Source: Schizophyllum amplum
Taxonomy: Eukaryota; Basidiomycota; Agaricomycetes; Agaricales; Schizophyllaceae
Length of the DNA: 42,830 nt
Reading direction: 5' to 3'
Assembly (NCBI GenBank): GCA_007026445.1
Contig: VDMD01000170.1
Location: forward strand, 1 to 42,830
Both the position numbers and the translations under genes were made by a program. The number at the start of each line of letters is the position of its first letter. Within the stretch, counting starts at the first letter, position 1. Shown in pieces: positions 1 through 10,507 of this stretch. The notes below the pieces were generated by a model, which was not told where the DNA came from, made no database searches, and was given only the letters and a program-made list of their open reading frames with translations.

Positions 1-1134
1 TCCTTACTGTACATCGTTTTGGGCCGCTAGCAAGTCGTTCACATCCACTCGGCCTCCTCTATGTTGGCTCTACTTATGGCCGGATCGGCTTGTCAGGCTC
101 TGATGGAGCGAAACATTGACATGGCAAGGTGCGTATCTACTGCAGGTGGGGAGGACAGGTGTGGAGGGGTGCCCGGCGAGCACAGCTCGTTCTTCAGCCC
201 TGATCAAGTGGATCAGCAAGCGATAGTACGAGTCATCATGGAGGGCTCTGGCCAGCACCTCCTCACATGGTCGTTCTTGGCTCTGAGAGTCGTCCAAGAG
301 TCGTCGATGAAAGTCAGAAGGACAGCCGACCTAAGCAGGAAAGCCGTCGTCAAGAGCCGGGAATTGCAGTGCCAAAGATAACTGACGCGGACCGAGGCAA
401 AGACGGTTGAAGAGGATACAGGAAGGCCAACCGAAAAGGTGGCCCACGGATGAAGACGATGTGATAAGGGAGAGAAAGATGTACGTGTGAGGGGATTCAA
501 GCATTCAGTAGGTGCGCGTGCCGCACGTACGTCCCCGCGTCCCCACTGGGCGCCGGTCCGGGTGAAGATCATCGTGAGTGCGCACGAATATCGATGAGTT
601 GAACAGAAGACGACGCCGTAGCTGCGGAGAAGCCTCAGAGAGCTTGAGATAACGATGGAGTCAGAGTGCGTATTGCTGTCACTGGAAAGATAGAAGCAAA
701 GTATTGGATAGCCTGCTATGTTTCCCATTTTGTGTGCTGAGCTTGGAGGTTGCAGGCGAGCCTTGCCCAGCGTGATTAAGCGATGCGATTGGGAAGATGA
801 TCGGGATCAGGGCTCAAGCGCTCAGGACGGGCGGGGCAATAGAATGCGAGGATGTTGCCGACCCTCACAGTCACACGGCTTTGCTCTTGCTTTCATGCTC
901 TCCATTGCTGCCGCCGCCATTCCCCTCTAGCCCCCGCTTGCGCTCCCGTCTCCACAGCCTGTGCTACTGCGTAGTCAAACCCCGTTAGCGCATACGTCCA
1001 GCATTCGGCGCTGCGTTGGGTACCGTGCGCGGCCGTGACGCCCTCAAAGAAACTTGCGCTCTCGACACCCACAGAAGCGCCTGCACGGCACGAGATAAGC
1101 CTATACGCCCGCCCCCCCCGAAGACGCCGTCCCA
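1..1134. other. Unassigned left flank and putative promoter/leader of the GATA gene
   Basis: No gene could be assigned in the first 1.1 kb. Short open frames exist on both strands. A minus-strand stretch around 70-310 has plausible helix-forming composition (Glu/Leu/Arg-rich) and a plus-strand site near 130 resembles a splice donor (AAG|GTGCGT). Neither could be linked into a convincing spliced model. It may hold the end of a gene lying to the left. The last few hundred bases before 1135 probably carry the promoter and 5' leader of the transcription factor that follows. Confidence 0.4.
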
Positions 1135-3307
1135 ATGGCCACGCCCGACGGCCGGTATATGTACGCTGCGCCCCCTCCGACGTATGACTATGCATACGGC
1201 CACCAGCCATCCTCCTACGCCAGGCCCCATCGTGTCACCAATGGTGCCCACCCCCCGGCGGCACTTCAGCACCATTACTCGGCTCCCGTGGACCACCCGC
1301 AACAGTATCCCGGACCGCTACAACATCCGCCGGCGCACCCCTACTCCACCCAACAGCCTGTGGCGGCGTACACCCACCACTCTCATCCCGCACAGAGGAC
1401 GCATGCATCACAGCAGCAGCAGCATCAACAACGGCCGCCAGCGCAGGCTCCTCCTCCCCCAGCGCACCACCCGCCAGCGCAACAGCATGCTTCGGCCCAC
1501 GCCACTCACTCCGCGCAGCCCGTGTCTCAGGCACAGTATATATCCCCGTCGCCCGCCGCGCACCAGCAGCAGCCGGCTCCCTACTCGTCATATGGCTCGG
1601 TCAACGGCAGCAGTGTCAGGGCAAGCAGCCCACCATCGCCAACGTACGACACTCAGCGCCAGGCGTACGCGCCGCAGTCTCGAAGCGATGTACCTCCCGC
1701 CTATGAAGCACCGCGGTCCGCGTACGATACATCCAGGACGAGCTATGAGGCACCGCGACCGACCTACGAGACCTCACGCGCACAGTACGAGGCTCCGCGA
1801 GGGCAGCAGGAGACGGGGAGGGTTGCCTCGGCGTACGACCCTCCGCGGCAGTACGACAGCGCACGGCAGACATACGAATCGTCAAGGCAATGGCCGGCAT
1901 ACGGGTCGTCGTACGCGCCGATGACGCAGACGCAGCCAGCCACAACACACTCAAGCTCGTCGCATCCCTCCACCGCGCCACATCCTCCCACCTCGTCCCA
2001 CTCCTCATCGCACCCATCTACTGTCCCGCACGCCGCGCCGCAGAGGGAGCAAGCAACATACTCGGCCCTGCCGCCAGTCACGAACGGAGCGTACACCACG
2101 CCGGAGCCGTCACGGTCGCAGTCGCTTTTAACGGACGCGCACGCTGCGCCGACGAACGGACACGGTGCACTCACAAATGGGCACGGCGCACTCTCGAATG
2201 GGCACGACGCACTCTCAAATGGGCACGGCGCATCAACCAATGGACACGGCCCATCGATGAACGGACATCCGCTCACGAACGGCCACCCTTCGACGAATGG
2301 GGTGACGTCGGCGAGTGCGCCTGCACCGGCCAGCGGGCACACATCATCGCTGACGAATGGGAACACTATCATGAACGGGCAAACACGAACGCCGCCACCT
2401 CTCGCAATCGCGATCGACTTTCTCAAGGTGCGTTCTTATTGCGCGCCACGTCGTCTTACAATCCCCTCCCCTAATACCATCCGTGCTTTCAATGCGAATG
2501 CGCTTCCCCTTCCTCTCCCATTCCTCCCTAACAACGATCGGTCTAACGCCCCGAACCCAGCTCGCTACCTCCTGCCGCGTCGTCCTTGACGGCACGCTCG
2601 CGCTGCAACAGGACTTTGCCTCCGACGCCCAGTTCCACCCGCCACGAGAGGCGCTTGATCACATCTTTGCCGCCGCGCAGGCAACCATGTATGCCATACG
2701 AGGCGAGGACATGCCTACCGAATGGCAGCCGTCGTCTCCTCCGGTACCTTCGAGATCACCCACATCGAGGTCGGGTCCGGCGCTCTCAAGGCCGGAGTTG
2801 GCACCATCGAGGTCAGAAAGGTCAGAACAGGCACCCCCGAGGTCCAGCCCGGCTCCGCCGCCGCGCTCGGTACAGGTGTCGGGGTCACCGCGGCCAGCAC
2901 CGCCGACACAACCGAACTCGGCGCCAACGTCGTCAGCGTCGCAGACGACGTTGGTGCAGCAGGGGCAAGAGGGCGAAGGGCAGACATGCCTGGGGTGCGA
3001 TGCGACGACGACGCCGGAGTGGCGGCGGGGGCCGATGGGACCACGGACGCTGTGCAATGCGTGCGGGCTGGTGTATGCGAAGATGGTAAGTGTTTGGCTG
3101 TAGGGTTCTGCTCAGCAGAGGTTATGCTGGTGTTGCGAGGTGTTGTTGTTCAGTCGGTGTTCAAAATGATCCTGCGCTGGTGCTTTGGAGAAAGACGAGG
3201 AAGCTGACGCTGGGTTGCAGATCAAGAAGCGTGCACGAAATGATGGTCGGGATCGGCGTGGCGACTCAGACAGCGATGACGAGGATTTGACGATGGAGGT
3301 GGACTAG
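1135..3307 (+). CDS. GATA-type zinc-finger transcription factor, 634 aa, three exons
   Basis: The model joins 1135-2427, 2561-3085 and 3221-3307; both introns are GT..AG and phase 0. The first 430 residues are low complexity: Pro/His/Gln/Tyr-rich, then tandem YEAPR/YDTSR-like units (about 190-250), then an NGHGA-like array (about 340-390). A short more ordered segment follows the first intron. The finger is C574-x2-C577-x18-C596-x2-C599, with the PEWRRGP and LCNACGL signatures, followed by a basic KKRAR segment and an acidic tail. The 18-residue loop is the white-collar/plant-type spacing rather than the 17-residue AreA type. I see no PAS domain, so this is not a canonical WC-2. It should be a nuclear protein binding GATA sites; its target genes cannot be inferred. 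The start is the first ATG of the long open exon. Confidence 0.88.
2151..2325 (+). repeat. Coding tandem array (Asn-Gly-His units) in the GATA factor
   Basis: About eight imperfect 18-21 bp units encode variants of [19 protein letters not shown]. The array keeps frame and lies in the disordered region upstream of the zinc finger. Length variation between strains would be expected from such an array. Confidence 0.75.
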
Positions 3308-4540
3308 TACTCCCTGCCATCATCTTGTTGCGCCTCTTCATTCTGCTCCGACTGTTGCATGCGGGAGAGACGGCCTCCGACAATTATATTCGACGCAATC
3401 GGCCAGCCTTCGCGGTCACTTTCCTCGACATGATCGCCTCCCTCCGCGGCCACTGCGCGACTCTCAATATCAGGCGTGCACACATACACGGACTGAGTTG
3501 CTTCAACGCTTCATCTCACTCACGCCACAATTATCCCTACGCCCTTCACGACTGCCTCATCCATGTCAAGCTCTCCCTCCGCATCTCACAATCTCACAGA
3601 TACGAAGCCTACAAACGGGTGCACATACGACAGCATATCCTCGAACGAACGGTCGGTCCGTCGGTCAGTCATATATACTTATACGGTTTTACATATTTTT
3701 CTCTCTGTTTCCGAACCGTGGGTCTTCTGGGACTGGCACGGTCGCACGTACATACCTCTTTTACGCCTTCTCTTCCCTAGGGGTGCTTATTCTCTGTGGT
3801 GCTCATTCTCTTCTCGGCGGCTCGGTATAACATACACACAGTCCTCCCCCGTACATATTGTCCCTATACCTTCAGCCTCCGCGCTGCTAGCCTTTCCTCA
3901 CGCCCTCCTTCTTCTTTTTCCACTCCCTCTCGCTTTCGTTGCTTTGTTGTCGTCGGGTCCATGTAGTAGTATGTATACTTACGCATAAAGTATTCTTTGT
4001 TGACTGTCGTGTTGGTATAGTGGGAGTGTCAAACTCGTCGGCGAGCCCACTCGGGAATGACCTCCTTAGCTATGCGTATTCTTCTAAGTAGCTCGACCTC
4101 TTCTCTCCTTCGTGCCGGACCATTGTCCTCTCCTCCGTCCTTTTCCCACCTTTCCTTCCCCCGCGCCTCCCGCGCCTTTCCATCTTCGCCTTCTGTCTTC
4201 TTTTGTTCATCACCCCTTCCTCATGACATTCTGCCGTCTCTCTAGCCATCCCGAATTCGCCCCAGACCACTTCTCTTCTCCACTCAGACTTCTTCCACTC
4301 TGCTTCCTTCAAGTTCCCGTCCTTCCTTAATAACTCCTGCCCTACTCCTCTCATCCCCTGCTCTCACCGCCTACTTCTCATGTCCACGGCTGCTCCGATC
4401 TTCCCCCTCTACACTTCTTGCTCACCCTATCTAGTCTTCCTCACCCTCGCTCCCCCCTCGCTCCATTTCTCTCCCTCCGTCCCTCGCACAACCTCTTTTT
4501 ATAATAATGCAAAACATCCCTTCGTGGCGTGGCCTCCCAC
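3308..4540. other. Pyrimidine-rich intergenic region
   Basis: This 1.2 kb stretch follows the GATA gene. It is C/T-rich on the plus strand, especially 4090-4510. The open frames in it are compositional: Ser/Pro/Leu-rich, without splice-consistent extension or recognisable motifs. It probably contains the 3' UTR of the upstream gene. No further feature is supported. Confidence 0.5.
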
Positions 4541-4630
4541 AAGGTAGGAGAACCCTCAACAAGGTAGGAGAACCCTCAACATGATGGGACAACCCTCAAC
4601 ACGATGGGACAACCCTCAACACGATGGGAC
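4541..4630. repeat. 20-bp minisatellite, about 4.5 copies
   Basis: Head-to-tail 20-bp units begin at 4541, 4561, 4581, 4601 and 4621 (partial). The first two are identical (ending AACCCTCAAC). The next two share the ACAACCCTCAAC half with ATGATGGG/ACGATGGG fronts. The array is non-coding and upstream of a second, unrelated array. Confidence 0.9.
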
Positions 4631-4687
4631 TTGGGCTGACGAAAAGACATCGGACCTGGCGAAATAGTGATCAACCCGTCCACCGAG

Positions 4688-4779
4688 CTTCAGCTTCTCA
4701 TGCAAAAGCTTCAGGTGCTTCTCGTGCAAAAGCTTCAGGCGCTTCTCGTGCAAAAGCTCCAAGTTCTCGTGCAAAAAAC
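4688..4779. repeat. 24-bp minisatellite ending at the tRNA-Cys terminator
   Basis: Imperfect units contain CTTCAGG, GCTTCTCGTGCAAAAG and shortened variants. The last copy supplies the A6 run (4773-4778) that is a T6 tract on the minus strand downstream of the tRNA gene. Confidence 0.85.
4773..4778 (-). terminator. RNA polymerase III terminator (T6)
   Basis: On the minus strand a run of six T residues lies about 20 nt downstream of the tRNA-Cys 3' end. That is the usual form of a Pol III stop. A shorter T3 tract immediately abuts the tRNA end. Confidence 0.7.
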
Positions 4780-4798
4780 ATTTGTTATCCATCCATAA

Positions 4799-4871
4799 AG
4801 ACCCGACCGTGATTTGAACACGGGACCTTGGGATCTGCAATCCCACGCTATAACCGCTTAGCTATCGAGTC
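4799..4871 (-). tRNA. tRNA-Cys, anticodon GCA, no intron
   Basis: The minus strand folds into a complete cloverleaf. It has a 7-bp acceptor stem (GACTCGA with TCGGGTC, one G-U), a 4-bp D stem GCTA/TAGC, an anticodon stem TGGGA/TCCCA with loop TTGCAGA giving GCA, and a T stem CCGTG/CACGG with loop TTCAAAT. The discriminator base (4799) is U, the identity base expected for tRNA-Cys. The internal A box (TAGCTAAGCGG) and B box (GTTCAAATC) are present. No anticodon-loop intron is needed. Confidence 0.96.
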
Positions 4872-4965
4872 TTCGTAAACGTATGCAGCCAGTAAGTAAG
4901 TAAGGAGAGCTATGAGTTATTGTTGATGGTCTATCGAGTTGACTCTAACGGTTGGGTCTTCAGTG

Positions 4966-5058
4966 GAGGCAGGCAGTCGAGGGAGGCAGTCAGTCGAGGG
5001 AGGCAGCCAGTCGAAGGAGGCAGTCAGTCGAAGGAGGCAGCCAGTCGAAGGAGGCAGT
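4966..5058. repeat. 17-bp minisatellite (GGAGGCAGYCAGTCGAA)
   Basis: Five to six near-perfect 17-bp units alternate C/T at one position, with degenerate copies continuing to about 5090. The array lies between the tRNA gene and the 3' end of the NOSIP-like gene and is non-coding. Confidence 0.85.
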
Positions 5059-5344
5059 CTGTTCATGAAGGTAGTCTACTCATGGAGGCAGAACTTCGAT
5101 AGCCCGGCAAACGGTACTGGGAGGTAAGGTGCTACCAGGGACGAGCACGTCCGCCGCATGCCACGAACGAGCAAACACGCCGCTCCTGACTGCAGCGGTC
5201 GAGAGCTTGCGGTAGGGAAAAGGTCGCAGAGCGCCACCAGGAAAGGGTATCTCAAGCACTGATTCAAAGATTCGTAGCCTGTAGGATTCCTGAGATGGCA
5301 GCCAACACATACCACTCGCACCCCCCCTCATCGACCATACTGCA

Positions 5345-6767
5345 TCACCCTTGGAACGCCGTCCCCATCTTGACGGACTCCGCCCGCCCACCGCCCGCGA
5401 AGCCGGTTCCTAAAAAATCAGAATTCAGTATCCCACCCATCTCACCAAAACTCGAACCCACTCACCCTCCCGCTTCAACTCCACCACATCCTTCGCCGCC
5501 AGCGGGGTATCGCACACGACGCATTGCATACTAGGTGTACCCTTCTTGGGCTTCTCCTTTGGTTTCCCGTCCTTCTCTCCTTTACCCACATTTTCCTCCG
5601 TCCCCTCTGTGGCCCCCTTACTCGCATCCCCACCCATGCCTACCACCAGCGCATCCACGCACGTCTTGCACACCACGTGCGCGCAGGGCCGCATATGATA
5701 GATGCGCGCGCTGTTCGAGAGGCCCTTTTTGCAGGAGGGGCACATTTTGGAGGCGGTGGCGGAGGGGTTGGAGGTAGCGTTATTGGCGGGGGTAGATGAG
5801 GGAGTGGGAGTGGAAGATAAAGTGGTAGAAGGCGTTGAAGCGGAAGCACCGGAGGCGTCTGTGAATGTGGAGAATAGGACGGGGGCGAGGTGTTTGAGGC
5901 TGGGGATGGGGTTTAGTTTATGGAACAACGATGCGGGGGAACAATGTCGAGGACAACTCACGCCAAAGCATGCGCCGGCTCCCCTCCCCTACATGTCGTC
6001 TGCAGCTTCACGTCTTGTAGCGACCGTGGCGGCCCGGTCGAGGTGTATGTGGGCGTTAGGGAGGGAAGCCAGAAGTCGGGCAGCTTATTCTTGAGCGCCT
6101 CGGCCTGCTCGCGCTCGATCTGGCGCAGGGCGGCCTCTTCGGCTTCGCGCGTGAGGGTCTCGACGGCGCTGGTGTCGAATTCAAATTTGCGCTTGACGCC
6201 ACGAGCTGAGGTATACCATGAAGAGCGCGTTGAGGGAGGGGGAGTGATAGCAGAAGAGGGGGGGAAAGCAAGGGAATAGGATGAGCACGGTAAGCACCCA
6301 ATAACAGACACACACGCACCCTCTCCCCCGGACGTCCCGCTCTGGGTACGTGCCGCGAGCCCGAGCTGGCCCTTCTCAAAGTCTGCGAGGACGCGCTCAC
6401 GAGCGGCGTCGCGTGCCCGCGCGCGTTCCTCCTCCGCCTCCTTCTTCATCGCGTCCAGACGGTCCTTCTGCCGCTTGATAGCCTTCTTCTGCGACACTGT
6501 CGCCCTTAGTTTACAATAATCTTATATCACCAAGGGGGAGACCCACTCACATAAATCCGTATACACGCACTCCTTGCAGAAGAGGTGCCCCTCGTTGCAG
6601 GCGACCGGCTCGCGCGCGCTGTTGAGGCAGAGGGCGCAGGCGTCGAAGCGGCGCATGGACTCGTTGCCGAGGCGCTGGCGCTTGGAGCCATACTCCTTGC
6701 CTGCCTTCTTGAATTCTGCGTAGGAGAAGACGGAGGAGGCGGTGTTGTTCTTGCTGTGCTTGGTCAT
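5345..6767 (-). CDS. NOSIP-like RING/U-box protein, 378 aa, five exons
   Basis: Exons (minus): 6767-6551, 6496-6320, 6205-5962, 5899-5466, 5409-5345. All introns are GT..AG and all phases agree. The N-terminus MTKHSKNNTAS and the first ring half (C44, C47, C57, H61, C64, C67) match the zf-NOSIP domain. A charged coiled-coil segment with QKKAIKRQKDR follows, then FWLPSLTP, characteristic of NOSIP. A second C4-type ring follows (CPSCKKGLSN ... CAHVVCKTC ... CVVCDTPL) with an acidic Lys/Glu insert. The tail reads GTGFAGGG and ends FQG, as in the family. Relatives are nuclear E3 ubiquitin-ligase-like or splicing-associated proteins. The 331-bp interval to the next gene must serve as a divergent promoter. 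Confidence 0.9.
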
Positions 6768-7098
6768 GGTCGGGGACAAGTTCAGTACAACTCTGGTACA
6801 ACTCGGGCCATCGCCTGCCGCATTCGGCGCCCGTCCGATCCTTTGTCTTTGACGAGCACCGTTGCAAGCCACTCGGGCGCTTGACCGGAGAACAATAAGC
6901 TGCACGAGCATATAGACCGCTGTTTGTGGTCATAGAGAAAGGAGGCCCGAGCACGAGCGTACTTATATATCCAGGCAAGTCCCTCTGCCCCCGTCGTCCT
7001 CCACGTCAGTCGTCGCCATCGCCGCTTTTCATCTTACTCATCGCCCGCATCCGACCCCGAGCTGACGACGAGCCCACCCAGCGCAACACCGCCGCTAC
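6768..7098. promoter_or_regulatory. Shared divergent promoter, NOSIP-like gene / basic protein gene
   Basis: The two start codons face away from each other across 331 bp, so both promoters must lie here. No unambiguous TATA box was seen. Confidence 0.6.
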
Positions 7099-8858
7099 AT
7101 GTACGCGCTCACCTCGTCCCCGCCGTCCCCGGGCCCCGTATACGACGTCGCCCACGACCTCCTCGCCCACCGCCGCGTCAAACCGCTCCCCAAGCGCCGC
7201 CGCATGAGCCCCGCCCCCGACGGCGCCCACGGCGACTCCCCCATGCCCCAACCGCCCCAGGACCTCCCGCACGACGACCCGCAGGCGTACGCCGACGACC
7301 CGTCCGAGGGCGACTACATCGATCATCTCCAGCAGCCCGGCAACACCAAGAAGCGCAAGGTGCCCAAGGCCGGGCTCTCTGGCGCTGAGGACGAGCCCGA
7401 TCGCGGTGGAGGAGCTGGTGGTGGTGGCGGCGGCGGCGGTGCGTCGCCCCTGCCCGCGGCAGCAGCGCCGGCCGCGGACCTGCCCCCGCCACAATACGCC
7501 TTTGCGACGATCGGCGTGCCCCCGGGCGCCGCCGCGCTCGACACGAACACGCCCGCGACGTCGCTCACCTCGCTCACCCGCCGCCTCTCGCGCACAGCCA
7601 ACAAGCGCGGCGCGCGCCTCGGCCGCGCCCTCAGCCTCGTTACGCTCGCCGGCTTGCAGCACAAGGACATGCTCCGCACGCGCAAGCGCCAGCTCACCGC
7701 CGTGCTCGGCGCGCTCTCCCAGGGCGACGCGCAGGCGCTCGATCAGGCGCTCGAGGCCAGCTGGCCGCTCGGCTCCGGCGCGTCCGGCTATCTTGGCGGC
7801 GCGGCGTCTTCGCTGCTCACAGGCTCGGCGACGACGACCACGACCACAGGCCCGGCGGACGACGTGCAACACACGCTCGAGCCGCTCAAGACGCGCAAGA
7901 GCAAACGCCCGCGCGTGCGTGCTGCCCGCCGCGCCCGCGCCAACGTCGCCCTCCGCCACCCAGACGCGGCGCCCTTCCCGACCTGTGACTTTCTGCACAA
8001 GTGTCCGAGTGCGAGTAAGTGCGCAATCCCTTTCCATTGGCGTCACTAACCGCTTGCGCAGCCGCCGAGCGCCTCATCACGACCAAGGAAGAGGTGAACG
8101 CGCTGCGGGCGCGTTTCGAGGCCGAGCTCGCCCGACAAGCCAGCAAGGCCGCCCAGGCGAACAAGATGGCTCTCGCCTCCCGCCGCGCCGGCGCTGCCAA
8201 CACCCCCGCCGCCCCCGACCGCGATCGCAAATCGCGCTTGCGCACGACCAAGAAGAGCGGCGCCGGCGGTGACCAGAAGGCCGAGTTCCTCGCCCTCCCA
8301 CCCCAGGCCGGCACCGCGCCCGCGAAACCGGCGAAGGGCAAGAAGAAGAAGCGCTCGGCGCTGGCGAACGCCTCGAACCCGCACCACCTGCGCAACTACG
8401 TGCCCTCGCGCCTGCCGCACGCGCCGAACACGAACGCGGGCTCGGCGGCGGCGCACGACGAGAACGTGCCGATCGGATTCCTGAGCAAGGGCGTGGGCAA
8501 GGGGGCGCTGATCAGCCCCGCGGACGAGTGGGTGTGCCCGTTTTGCGAGTACGAGCTGTTTTATGGGGACGAGGCGGAGTATCGGCGGGCGATCCGGAAC
8601 CGGAAGAAGATTTTGAGGAGGCGGAGGCGGGCGAGGGAGCGGGCGAGTGCGGCGGCGAGTGGGCAGGGGCATGGGGTGAAGGAGAAGGGGCGGGCGGATG
8701 GGAGGGAGGAGGAGGATGAGGAGGAGGAGGATGAAGGGTATGAGGAGGAGGCGCTGTATGACCCGCCGGCGGATACGTACGCCGCGCCGGCGCCGGTGCA
8801 GCAGAAGTGGGACCCTGGTCGTGGCGTCGGGAAGGGCGCGCAGGCGGCGACGGGGTAG
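7099..8858 (+). CDS. Unrecognised basic, Ala/Pro-rich protein with a CxxC-containing C-terminal module, 570 aa
   Basis: Two exons, 7099-8014 and 8062-8858, flank a 47-nt phase-1 intron. I do not recognise the family. The N-terminal half is Ala/Pro/Gly-rich, with a KRRR cluster and a glycine run. A helical segment (GRALSLVTLAGLQHKDML, KRQLTAVLGAL) and a basic stretch KTRKSKRPRVRAARRAR follow, then PTCDFLHKC just before the intron. The second exon has a coiled-coil start (AAERLITTKEEVNALRARF), a lysine-rich linker and SNPHHLRNYVPSRLPH. It also carries the most ordered module, DEWVCPFCEYELFYGDEA followed by RKKILRRRRRARERA, then an acidic run. The CPFC pair plus C/H elsewhere could bind zinc. 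The basic clusters suggest a nuclear or nucleolar protein. This is inference only. Confidence 0.8.
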
Positions 8859-9194
8859 TCGGGGAGGTGAGGGCGAGTAGCGAGGGGAGATGCTCCCTTC
8901 TCCCCCCTTCCTCCCTCCTTCCTACCTTCCGCCCCCCTCCTCCCTCCTCCCTCCTCCCTCCTCCCAGACCTATCTACTCACCCTCCCTCCCTCGCTTGTT
9001 TGTTCTCGCAACGTTCATCGTTCGATCCGTCAACATTCATCGACAACCGTTGGACTCGCCGACACTCATCGTTCGCAATGCAACATTCATTGATCGCAAC
9101 TACTACTAACACACCCCACATACGGTCCCTAAAGCACTCTCGCATAGTTTTATCAACCTCTGTCGTTCAATTCTACAATACATCGGCAATAAAT

Positions 9195-9356
9195 TATGTT
9201 GGATTGCATGGGTTCCGAGTCGTGGATTGGATTGCACAATTGGGCTTGGTGGTTTGGATTGCGTGGGTTTGTTGGGTTGGAAGGCATGGGCTTGGTGGTT
9301 TGGATTGCATGGGCATGTTGGATTGCATGGGCGTGTTGGATTGCATGGGCTTGACT
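9195..9356. repeat. Degenerate 18-bp minisatellite (TTGGATTGCATGGGCGTG)
   Basis: At least four adjacent units at the 3' end (9298-9356) are near-identical. Upstream copies carry TGGTTTGGATTGCGTGGG variants. The array is non-coding. Confidence 0.8.
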
Positions 9357-9723
9357 TGAGTACTGGCAGTATGAGTGTGCTTTCTTTTGACGAGTGAACA
9401 CACTCAGTTTAGGGCTCAGCGCTCAGGGTTGGCTCAGAGGACGCACTAGGACGCACTGAATTGCTCGACGACATGGGGCTGAATGATTTGCAGCCCATGC
9501 CTCACCTGAGTTGGTCTCGAGGGGCCGACGGTGTATGAGTTTGTGTCACACAAGAAACTGAGTGCCACAAAGGAGGACTTGGCACCACAGAAGAGACTGA
9601 TGTGCCACAAAAGGGACTGAATGCGGCCTGGTGACCAAGTCCTCCGATCGTGATTGACACTGTAAGTACACTGATAAGTACAGACTAAGATACAGTAACT
9701 TAGTCTGTTACAGTAACGCAAAG

Positions 9724-9750
9724 TTTTGCCCGGGCAGTACCCGGGCAAAA
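9724..9750. repeat. Perfect 11-bp inverted repeat
   Basis: TTTTGCCCGGG at 9724-9734 is followed by a 5-base spacer and its exact complement CCCGGGCAAAA at 9740-9750. The arms are G/C-rich with a T/A end. The site is preceded by two copies of ACAGTAAC (about 9692 and 9708). Confidence 0.85.
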
Positions 9751-10507
9751 AAGTGATGCGCTCACGTGCCAGTGCGTCGAGTCCGTTCTTCAGCTTGGTT
9801 ACAGTTGGGCCTTGGTTGACTTGTGGGATGACAATGGCCTGACAATGGCAAGTACAATGTCCAGAGCACGACAATGGCAAGAACAGTGTTCGGATGCAAC
9901 CAGCCGTTGGGAGGGCCGGGCGCTGTTGCTAAGGTGATGAGCAGCGGAGACGGCGGTGGTGAGAAATAGCGGAGGCTGAGGTGTTAAGAGAAGCGGAGGC
10001 TGAGGTGTTGGGAGGGGCGACGTGTGTGAGCGGGGGAGGGGGCAAACGGCCTGAGACTTTAGGAGGGCAGAAGTCACCGGTGAACAGGGCGTGCGGAGTG
10101 GATGGATAGAAGCGGATGTGAGAGAAGGGAGAAAGAGGAGGAAGGGGCGGAGGAAGACGAGGTGAAGAAGAAGAGGAAAGGGTGGCGAGAGGGTGGAGGA
10201 GGATGAGAGGGGGGCAATGGGAGGGCGGGGAAGATAGGGAAGATAGATTGGGTGAGCAAGGGAGATTGGCGGAGAGGCGACGTTGACGTATCGAGGTGGA
10301 GGAGGCATGCATCGGTGAGCGCGGAAGGGCGAAGTGAATGTGCGCGAGGTGGACGATGAGAGAAGCGAGCTAAGACAGGGCAGTGGGGGGCGCTGTGTGC
10401 TGGTAGATGAGTGAAGGGGAGTGTGGGTATGACCCGTGAAGGGAGCGATCGCGGGCCGGTTGATCGACAAGTCTGTAAGCGCGCCGATCATCTCATCGAC
10501 GACGACG

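Larger units (their letters stand above)
8859..10507. other. Intergenic region with C/T-rich 3' flank, minisatellite and inverted repeat
   Basis: Immediately after the stop codon lie CCTCC-rich tracts (8890-8990). Next come a TGGATTGCATGGG array (9195-9356), a degenerate block of GTGCCACAAA-type repeats (9540-9625) and an 11-bp hairpin (9724-9750). A purine-rich run up to the HGH1 start completes it. The minus-strand open frames across 9446-10602 are low-complexity Ser/Pro/Leu sequence with no family motifs and are not annotated. The 9540-9760 part may be a decayed repeat element, but I cannot name it. Confidence 0.5.

Noticed and set aside
70..728. Minus-strand gene at the left edge
   Set aside because: Some frames look protein-like, but no start, splice chain or family motif could be established.
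3325..3988. Plus-strand frames downstream of the GATA gene
   Set aside because: Overlapping frames of Ser/Leu/Phe-rich composition in C/T-biased 3' sequence, without motifs.
4541..5090. CRISPR-like array
   Set aside because: Units are contiguous without unique spacers, differ between the three arrays, and the genome is eukaryotic with introns.
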